From Halomonas stenophila (GTDB lineage: Bacteria > Pseudomonadota > Gammaproteobacteria > Pseudomonadales > Halomonadaceae), in the NCBI RefSeq assembly GCF_014192275.1, contig NZ_JACHXR010000010.1, positions 62,001 to 126,000 of the forward strand: DNA of 64,000 bases. The letters are read 5' to 3'. Positions 57,809 through 64,000 of this stretch are shown here, piece after piece (the stretch's first letter is position 1; each line of letters opens with the position of its first letter). The notes under the pieces are model-generated. The model saw only the letters and a list, made by a program, of their open reading frames with translations, was not told the DNA's origin and searched no databases. The position numbers and the translations under genes are program-made.

Positions 57809-60800
57809 AACGCCGCATCACCAGGGAACACGACGCCCGCCAGGGTTACGGCGGCGTCTATTGGGAGGGTGGCGGCGCCATCACCGACGCGGACCTCAAC
57901 GCCGCCTTCGACGCCAATCGCGAAAAGGACGAGGCATTGGCCCGGGTCTGGGTCGCGCCCGCGGGCAGCGCCGACGACGGCTGGCGCGCCGGCGGTCTGA
58001 GGAACGTGGCGGGCATGGTCGATTTCGACCTCGCCGCCGGACACTACCTGCTGGACGGCGACCTTCTGAGAAACCCCCAGAGCTATGCCTTTATCGAGCA
58101 GCCGCACGGGTTGTCCGCGGCGCTGGAGCCCGACATGGCGCTCGACTGGCCGGCGGAAGACGAGATCGCAGATGCGGGCGGCGAACGCTTTGACGCCGTC
58201 GTGATCGACAGCCGCACACTGGCGGTCACGGTCGTGGAGGACAGCGAACTGGACGAGGTCGCGATGCGCAGCGATCCGGCGACCCGCGTGCGCCCCTCGC
58301 CCAAGGTCCGCATCCTGCCCGGGGTATCGCCCAGCTGCGCCGAGGCGCGGCCGCAGGTCATGGATCTGCTGGCGGGCGATTGTGCCGAAGTCGAGCTGCC
58401 GTCGCCGGCGATCCGCCCGCGCGGACGCCTGCGGGTCCACCTGGGCACCGTGGAGGAGCCCGACAATCCCTGCGCACCGGAACAGGCCCTGGGCTATTTC
58501 GGCCGCCTGAACCACACCATCAAGGTGATGCTGACGGCGCCGGACCGCTTCGTCTGGGCCTATCGGAACGGCGGTGAACTCTACCGCGCGACACTCGACG
58601 ACGACGCCACCCTGCGCATCGTGACGCCCTTCGACGACAGCTCGCGCTTTCCGGTTTCCGGCCAGATCGCCGAGCTTCTGACATGGGACAGCCGGCTGCC
58701 GAATGGTGAGGTCACCGCCGCACCCCTGGGTCGTTTCCACGCCATTCAGGCGGGCTATACCCCCGGCGACGAGACCCTCGAACTGGCCGCGCCCGTGGAT
58801 ACAGACCTGCGCGACTGGTACGACGCGCAGGGCGACGGCACCTTTCTGTTCGTGCGCTTCTGGGAGCCGCCGGCCATCGCCATGCAGACCTCCACCGCCA
58901 CCGGTGCCGACGTACCGCTCGCCGACACCGGCGTCAGGCTGGATTTCGTCGAAGCGGGCTGTGCGGGCGACCAGTGGACCTTCAGCGTGCGCGCCAACGT
59001 CAACGATTCCGTGTTCCCGCAGCGGATGCTCGAAGCGGGCGGCCAGCCGCCGGGCGACATCCGCCGCGCCGCCGACCTGATCGCGCTGATCCACTGGCAG
59101 CTGGAAGGCGGCGAGGTGGTGGGACATATCCACGACTGCCGCCGCAAAATCCGGCCGCTGTGGAAACTCCGCGGCTGTTGCACCGTAACGGTCGGCAACG
59201 GCGTATCCAGCTTTGGCGATGTCGACCGGTTGGAGGACGCCATTGCCGCCCTGCCGCACGAGGGCGGGCGCATCTGCCTCCTGCCCGGTATCCACACCGG
59301 CGGCGCCGCGCTGCGGAATCGCATCGACATCACCATCGAGGGCTGCCGGGGCCAGACCCGGCTGGTGCAGGGCCCCGGCGACGGGCCCGCCCTGACGATC
59401 GAGGATTGCGCGGGCGTCACCATCAGGGACTTCACCATCGAGGACGGCAACCGCCTGGCGGTGGCGGCGGCGCGCACCTCCCGCCTGACCCTCGAGCGGA
59501 TCGACACGGTCGGCCGCGGCTCGGCCATCTCGCTGGTCGACGGCAGCGGAACCCGGGTCGGCCACTCCCACTTCCTCGCCGAAGAGGAAGCGGCGATCAT
59601 CCCGGCCGAGGACTACGCCGCGCTGCGTCCGCTCGCGTTTGTCGGCGGCGAGGACCTGGTTATTTCCGACAATCGCTTCCGATGCGACACGTCCCGGCTG
59701 ACGCTGATGTCGCTGGGCGGGCTGCAGATCGCCTCGGGCAGCCGGGGCGTGACGATCGCGCGCAACGTTATCCGCGGCGGCCTCGGCCACGGCGTCACAC
59801 TCTGCCACCTGAATCTCATCCGCGTGCTCGGCCTGGTTTACGGCGAGGCGGAACTGGTTGCCGAGCTGGGGGCAGCCATGATGCAGGCGGTGGACGAGCG
59901 CGCCACCTGGAGCGAGAACAGTCGTGAGGCAACGGTGGCGGGCAGCGACCTGCTCGAGCACGGCGAGGTGCCCTCCGAAGCCGCGCGGGAGCTGATCTCG
60001 AATGCGACCTTCAGCTTCATCGAAAACCCCATCGGCATCACCCAGGTCGCCCTGCAGGGCTGCCTGGGTATCGATCCGACACTGACGCTGCCCGAGCCCG
60101 ATGACGACGATGACGACTGGACCCTCTATGTCCCGGCGGGTGCGGTGAGCCATGTCCATATCGTCGACAACGAGATCGCCAATATGGGCGGTTCCGGCAT
60201 CTCGATTCCATCCTGGAACCTCTCGCTGCGCCCCACCGCCGGCGAATGCATCGTCGAGGGGCTGGCCGCCGAGCGCAACCACATCGCCAATTGCGCCCGG
60301 GTGGCCGTCGCCTCGACTCTCGACGACGACCTGCAGGAGATCGGCTTCGGCGGCATCGCACTGCAAGTCGTGCGCGGCGCGATGATCGGCTCCAACATCA
60401 TTCAGGGGATAGGCACCGGTCACCGCAGTCCATCCGCCGGCATCTACTTCTCCGAAGTGCAGACCTGCCATATCCACGACAACCAGATCCTCGAGGTCGG
60501 CCGGCTCGAACGGTCGGGCAACCGCAATATTCTGGGCGTGTCGGGCGGCATCCTCATCGACGGGGCGACGTCGGTCTGGGGGCCGCCGGTCACCGGCGGC
60601 AGCATTCGCGACTATATGGCTGAACAGGGCAACCTGAGTGGCGAGGTCCTGGCTGCGGTCGGCGAGGAGCACCCCGCCTCCGGCGGCAGCGGGGCCGGGA
60701 TGGTCAGGGACGGGGATTTCGCCGCAAGGGCAGAGAGCATCGCGCAGCTTCTCGAGCTGCCCCGCACAGAAGCGCTGCGCATCCAGAACAACCAGGTCGC

Positions 60801-61428
60801 GGTCAATTCCGGCATGAGCCTGGACGTCCGCGGCGCCGGCTCCTTCCACATCGCCGACAACCACCTGACCACCCTCGCCGCGCGGCTCAATCCGGCCCGG
60901 CCCCGGCTGGCGAGCGCGGTATCCGTGGTTAATTCCGAGTTCCCGTTTGTAGAGACGCTGGTGTGGCTGATGGCCCTCTTCCGCATCTTCGAAATCGAGT
61001 TCGGGAAATTCGGATCGAACTACCTCCTGCAAATCCTCGTCGCCGCGACCACGCAGGTTTCGGCGCAGCGCGACCGGGGCGTAATCCAGCTCCAGAACAA
61101 CCATATCCGGACGGAAAACTTCGTGCGCGGCGATGACTCCCTCGCGTTGGTAACCGTCGTTTCGCCCTATGACGTGCAGATCAGCGACAACACCCTGAAG
61201 TCGGTGCACAGCGACACCGGCGCCTTCCTGCACCTGCTGGCAACCGGCGCGCTCTCGCTCCAGTGCCTCTCGAACCGGATCGAATCCCGGCCGCAAGCGG
61301 GCGTCCTCGGCGCCGCGCTGACCGCCGGACGCGACAACACCACCTTCCTGAACCACGCCAGCCACGGAATCGCGCAGATGCGGCTCACCCCCGCCGCGCC
61401 GTCCGGGCCGGGCAACATTCACCCCTGA
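57805..61428 (+). CDS. Large parallel beta-helix protein, DUF6519-like N-terminus
   Basis: A 1207-aa protein. Residues 1-40 (ARQGYGGVYWEGGGAITDAD) resemble the baseplate-anchoring start of DUF6519-type proteins, though divergent. Residues about 470-1190 show right-handed beta-helix repeats: GCRGQTRLVQGPGDGPALTI, DCAGVTIRDFTIEDGNRLAV and many N/D-H-I/V-x-N turns such as VHIVDNEIANMGGSGI. It is the best candidate for a surface-exposed receptor-binding or enzymatic fibre. No catalytic site is identifiable. No classical tail-fibre gene is otherwise visible. Confidence 0.8.
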   Translation: MKRRITREHDARQGYGGVYWEGGGAITDADLNAAFDANREKDEALARVWVAPAGSADDGWRAGGLRNVAGMVDFDLAAGHYLLDGDLLRNPQSYAFIEQPHGLSAALEPDMALDWPAEDEIADAGGERFDAVVIDSRTLAVTVVEDSELDEVAMRSDPATRVRPSPKVRILPGVSPSCAEARPQVMDLLAGDCAEVELPSPAIRPRGRLRVHLGTVEEPDNPCAPEQALGYFGRLNHTIKVMLTAPDRFVWAYRNGGELYRATLDDDATLRIVTPFDDSSRFPVSGQIAELLTWDSRLPNGEVTAAPLGRFHAIQAGYTPGDETLELAAPVDTDLRDWYDAQGDGTFLFVRFWEPPAIAMQTSTATGADVPLADTGVRLDFVEAGCAGDQWTFSVRANVNDSVFPQRMLEAGGQPPGDIRRAADLIALIHWQLEGGEVVGHIHDCRRKIRPLWKLRGCCTVTVGNGVSSFGDVDRLEDAIAALPHEGGRICLLPGIHTGGAALRNRIDITIEGCRGQTRLVQGPGDGPALTIEDCAGVTIRDFTIEDGNRLAVAAARTSRLTLERIDTVGRGSAISLVDGSGTRVGHSHFLAEEEAAIIPAEDYAALRPLAFVGGEDLVISDNRFRCDTSRLTLMSLGGLQIASGSRGVTIARNVIRGGLGHGVTLCHLNLIRVLGLVYGEAELVAELGAAMMQAVDERATWSENSREATVAGSDLLEHGEVPSEAARELISNATFSFIENPIGITQVALQGCLGIDPTLTLPEPDDDDDDWTLYVPAGAVSHVHIVDNEIANMGGSGISIPSWNLSLRPTAGECIVEGLAAERNHIANCARVAVASTLDDDLQEIGFGGIALQVVRGAMIGSNIIQGIGTGHRSPSAGIYFSEVQTCHIHDNQILEVGRLERSGNRNILGVSGGILIDGATSVWGPPVTGGSIRDYMAEQGNLSGEVLAAVGEEHPASGGSGAGMVRDGDFAARAESIAQLLELPRTEALRIQNNQVAVNSGMSLDVRGAGSFHIADNHLTTLAARLNPARPRLASAVSVVNSEFPFVETLVWLMALFRIFEIEFGKFGSNYLLQILVAATTQVSAQRDRGVIQLQNNHIRTENFVRGDDSLALVTVVSPYDVQISDNTLKSVHSDTGAFLHLLATGALSLQCLSNRIESRPQAGVLGAALTAGRDNTTFLNHASHGIAQMRLTPAAPSGPGNIHP

Positions 61429-61446
61429 CAGAAGCGAGGCGCCGCC

Positions 61447-62850
61447 ATGGCGAAAGCGTACAGCGACAGCATTCCGGACCAGATGGGATCCGACCTGGAC
61501 GAGGCCTTCGAAAAGGCGCGCCTCCAGCACAGGGCGCGCCGCGAAGCGGCGCAGGCGGCAACCGCCCGCGCCGCCCGCTGGGGCGGATTCGTGCGGGATC
61601 CGGGCTACACCGACACCCTGGTCTGGCGGTCGGTGTCCCTGGCACAGGCCAAGGGCGCAGAGGAGAGCGCGGCAGAAGAACTGCAGGAAGCGCACGCGAC
61701 CATGAAGCGCCTCTCCGCCCGCTCCAACAAGGAGGAGGCGCGCATCTTCGGCCACGTCGAGTCGCCGACCGGCGGCGGCGAGGCCGACCTGATCGATTCC
61801 GAAGGTTGCACCATCGCCACCTCGCCAATCGACAAGCTCGGCTACTATGCCGTGGTGACCGAAGCGACGGGGGAGTCGGCGCGGATCGAAATCCGCGACG
61901 CCCAGGGACAGCTCGCGGTGCTCGACGGCCGCCCCGTGGAACTGACACCGGGGCTGATGGCCAGGCGCGATTTCACCTCCGGCCGCTGCGGCAAAGTCGA
62001 ACCCGCGCCCGGCGAGCCGGACGAGCAGGTGGAAATACCGGATCTCATCGGCGAGACCGCCGCGGATGCGAGGGCGGCACTGGGCGAGTTGGGCGACTTC
62101 CGCATCAGTTACGACGAGAGCTATTCCGACGACGCGCCCGCAGAGACGGTCATCGCGCAGGCCCCCGACCCCGGTCGCACGCTGATGCCGGGCGGCCTCG
62201 TGCTTCTCGGTATCTCGCTCGGCCCCGAACCCCAGCAGACCATGCCCGACCTCGTCGGCCGGAGCGAAGAGGAGGCGCGCAAGGGGCTCGCCGAGCTGCG
62301 GTATTCCGCGGTGCAATTCAGCCAGGTGGTGGACCGCAAGAATGCCGGCCGCGTCGTCAAACAGACTCCGGAAGCGGGCGCCGCGGTCGGCGAGGACACC
62401 GAAATCCGGCTTTGCATGGGCGTCGCGGCCCGGCTGATGCCCGACCTCGTGGGCCGGACACGCAAGGAGGCGCTCGAAGTCCTGGTGCCGGACTATGTCG
62501 ATGCCCCCACGATCCGGGAGGAGCCCGGCGACGGGCCCGCCGATATCGTCCTGGAACAGGATCCGAAGGCGGGCGAAGCCGTCGGCGATGCGAGGGTAAC
62601 GCTGGTCATCTCGATCGGGCGCCGGGAAGAGGAAAACGGCGAGGAGAAGGTTCCCACCATGCCCGATGTCAGCGGCAAAACCCGCGCCCAGGCGCTCAAG
62701 CTGCTCAAGGCCGAAGGCATCGAGGAAGCCGAATTCGACGAGAAAGCGGCCAGGCGCAGAGGCGCGCGAGTGGTTGAGCAGACGCCGCCCGCCGGCAAAC
62801 CCCTGAAGAGCAGCCTGCGGGTCAAACTCACGTTCGCGAAGCCCGAGTGA
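61447..62850 (+). CDS. PASTA-repeat protein of the injection cluster
   Basis: A 467-aa protein. Residues 1-90 are helical and charged; about 95-175 is a beta domain (FGHVESPTGGGEADLIDSEG). Four PASTA repeats follow from about residue 195, each starting PDL(I/V)G or PDVSGKT and ending with a QxPxxGxxV block: VEIPDLIGETAADARAALGE, TMPDLVGRSEEEARKGLAEL, LMPDLVGRTRKEALEVLVPD and TMPDVSGKTRAQALKLLKAE. PASTA domains bind peptidoglycan or act as spacers in Gram-positive kinases. There is no signal peptide, consistent with a particle component. Confidence 0.88.
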   Translation: MAKAYSDSIPDQMGSDLDEAFEKARLQHRARREAAQAATARAARWGGFVRDPGYTDTLVWRSVSLAQAKGAEESAAEELQEAHATMKRLSARSNKEEARIFGHVESPTGGGEADLIDSEGCTIATSPIDKLGYYAVVTEATGESARIEIRDAQGQLAVLDGRPVELTPGLMARRDFTSGRCGKVEPAPGEPDEQVEIPDLIGETAADARAALGELGDFRISYDESYSDDAPAETVIAQAPDPGRTLMPGGLVLLGISLGPEPQQTMPDLVGRSEEEARKGLAELRYSAVQFSQVVDRKNAGRVVKQTPEAGAAVGEDTEIRLCMGVAARLMPDLVGRTRKEALEVLVPDYVDAPTIREEPGDGPADIVLEQDPKAGEAVGDARVTLVISIGRREEENGEEKVPTMPDVSGKTRAQALKLLKAEGIEEAEFDEKAARRRGARVVEQTPPAGKPLKSSLRVKLTFAKPE

Positions 62851-62851
62851 G

Positions 62852-64000
62852 ATGGAACAGTCGCAGGCGCAGAAGCAGACTGCCGACGCCCCCGAGGCCA
62901 GCCGCTCCCGGCGGACCGGGGTGTCTGCAGAGGCCGCCGCCACCGCCCAGCGACAATCCCACCAGCCGGTCTATATCGAGCCCCGCAACACCAGTTTCGA
63001 ATCCGAGGCGCGCCACGCCGCCAGCCGCTTCGGCGGCCAGCCGGTCGACCTCACGCCCAGTCCCTTCGCGGCGTCGGGCCGCCGGGCCGAGCTGGGGCCG
63101 GAACTTTCCCGCCAGCTGGTAGACCGGCTGGATCAGGGCGGCCGCCCGCTGCCGGGCGAAGCCCGCCAGCGCATGGAGCGGCATTTCCACAGGAAGCTCG
63201 ACAGCGTCCGCATCCACGACGACCCGGTGGCGGCCGAAATTGGCAGTGCCATCGACGCGCACGCCTTCGCGCTGCGCCGTCACATTTTCTTTCGCGACGG
63301 TTTCGCGGCGAGCAACCCGCAGGACCTGCGCGTGCTCGCGCACGAACTCATGCACGTCCTGCAACAGTCCGAAGGTGCGAGCGAAGGCTATGTCATCCAG
63401 CGCGATGACCCCGGCGATGTCGAGGTCAGTGAGACCTGGGAGGGAGAGGGCGGCGATCGCGGCTTTGCCCTCGACTTCTCACAGAGCGACAGTCTTTTCA
63501 CCATGCCGAGACTGGAGTTGCCGAAGATCAATGGCAAGATCAAGGGCAAGTCCCGGCAGGACGGAATCACCACCACGCTCATACCATCGACCGATTTCAC
63601 CTATACGACCCGAAACGAGGAGCGGGATACCGCGCAGCGCCAGCTCTGGACACAGCGCATCACCGAGAACAAGACCCAGATCGAGGAAGCGATCCAAGCC
63701 TTCATCCCGAACCCATCGTCGGAGAGCGACAGCGACCCGATCTATTACCTGAAAGTCCGCGCAACGAACCAGATACTCTCCGGAACCAAAGCCCAGCTTC
63801 TGGCCCGGGACGAGTTGCTGATCCCGAATTGGAACAAGAGGGGAAGGGCAAGTTTCTATCACGTGGATCACTACCGCGAACACCAGCTCGAGGGGCCGGA
63901 TTCGATCGAAAACGTCTGGCTCCTGGAGGAATCGGCCAATACCTCCTCCGGGTCCCGGATCAGGAACACGGTCCTGGCTGAGATCAACGACCTCTTCCGC
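62852..64000 (+). CDS. DUF4157 eCIS-core protein with HELMH motif and HNH-like tail (cut by window end)
   Basis: At least 383 residues, starting MEQSQAQKQTADAPEAS one base after the PASTA gene stop and open to the window end. DUF4157 spans about 80-190: RHFHRKLDSVRIHDDP-like block, AHAFALRRHIFFRDG and the zinc-protease motif HELMH at 164-168. A basic middle follows. From residue 337 HVDHYREHQLEGPDSIENVW and LLEESANTSSGSRIRN resemble HNH-type nucleases. DUF4157 marks eCIS cargo or toxins, so this is probably an effector. The ATG at 62852 overlaps no other gene. Confidence 0.82.
   Translation, partial: MEQSQAQKQTADAPEASRSRRTGVSAEAAATAQRQSHQPVYIEPRNTSFESEARHAASRFGGQPVDLTPSPFAASGRRAELGPELSRQLVDRLDQGGRPLPGEARQRMERHFHRKLDSVRIHDDPVAAEIGSAIDAHAFALRRHIFFRDGFAASNPQDLRVLAHELMHVLQQSEGASEGYVIQRDDPGDVEVSETWEGEGGDRGFALDFSQSDSLFTMPRLELPKINGKIKGKSRQDGITTTLIPSTDFTYTTRNEERDTAQRQLWTQRITENKTQIEEAIQAFIPNPSSESDSDPIYYLKVRATNQILSGTKAQLLARDELLIPNWNKRGRASFYHVDHYREHQLEGPDSIENVWLLEESANTSSGSRIRNTVLAEINDLFR

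Noticed and set aside
57781-62943. 1720-codon open frame on the minus strand
   Set aside because: It is antisense to the beta-helix and PASTA genes, which have clear motifs. The frame is open because GC-rich codons on the other strand rarely create stops.
39525-64000. Prophage or type VI secretion system
   Set aside because: No capsid, portal, terminase, integrase or lysis genes, and no TssJLM membrane complex. The Pvc16 cap, Pvc15-like ATPase and DUF4157 protein fit eCIS better.

Overview
This is a GC-rich gammaproteobacterial chromosome segment, most like a Halomonas relative. That placement is my inference from gene content: a TyrA-AroA fusion, an MvaT-type nucleoid protein, RdgC, a Tus-family terminus protein and a complete Lap adhesin system. 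No rRNA, tRNA, CRISPR array or transposase was recognised.

Positions 1-25 kb are ordinary chromosome. At the left edge an acyl-CoA dehydrogenase (cut by the window) diverges from a LiuR-like MerR regulator and an acyl-CoA synthetase, with a perfect 16-bp palindrome between them. Next come a purine phosphoribosyltransferase and nagZ on the minus strand, then a plus-strand run of prepilin peptidase, coaE, yacG and a tus-like gene. A minus-strand block follows: mvaT, rpsA, cmk, tyrA-aroA, pheA, serC, gyrA and a thioesterase. Then rdgC, a PlsC-like acyltransferase and a cation-efflux transporter lie on the plus strand.

Positions 22.9-35.6 kb hold a complete Lap-type surface-adhesion system. The plus strand carries the periplasmic protease LapG and the c-di-GMP receptor LapD. 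The minus strand carries a small (1061 aa) LapA-like RTX adhesin with a TAAG cleavage site, and its type I exporter: an ABC transporter, an HlyD adaptor and a TolC channel fused to an OmpA domain. A LuxR-type regulator sits inside the export operon. By analogy with Pseudomonas, c-di-GMP-bound LapD would hold LapG and keep the adhesin on the surface.

Positions 35.9-38.5 kb carry a small helical protein, thiI and a VTT-domain membrane protein. A 1-kb noncoding stretch with AT-rich islands follows.

From 39.5 kb to the right edge, all genes are on the plus strand, closely packed and mostly overlapping at ATGA. They encode a phage-tail-like contractile injection system of the extracellular (eCIS/Afp/PVC) kind: sheath, inner tube, hub-assembly chaperone, an acidic disordered protein, a Pvc16-like cap, an AAA+ ATPase, an Afp7-like tube/hub adaptor, a gpX-like protein, a gpD-like hub, a gpV-like spike, a possible tip, gp25, two J-like baseplate proteins, a gpI-like protein, a large beta-helix protein, a four-PASTA protein and, cut by the window end, a DUF4157 (eCIS core) protein with an HELMH motif and an HNH-like tail. 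No capsid, terminase, integrase or lysis genes are present, so this is not a prophage. No tape measure is visible. This locus is the most interesting part of the window.
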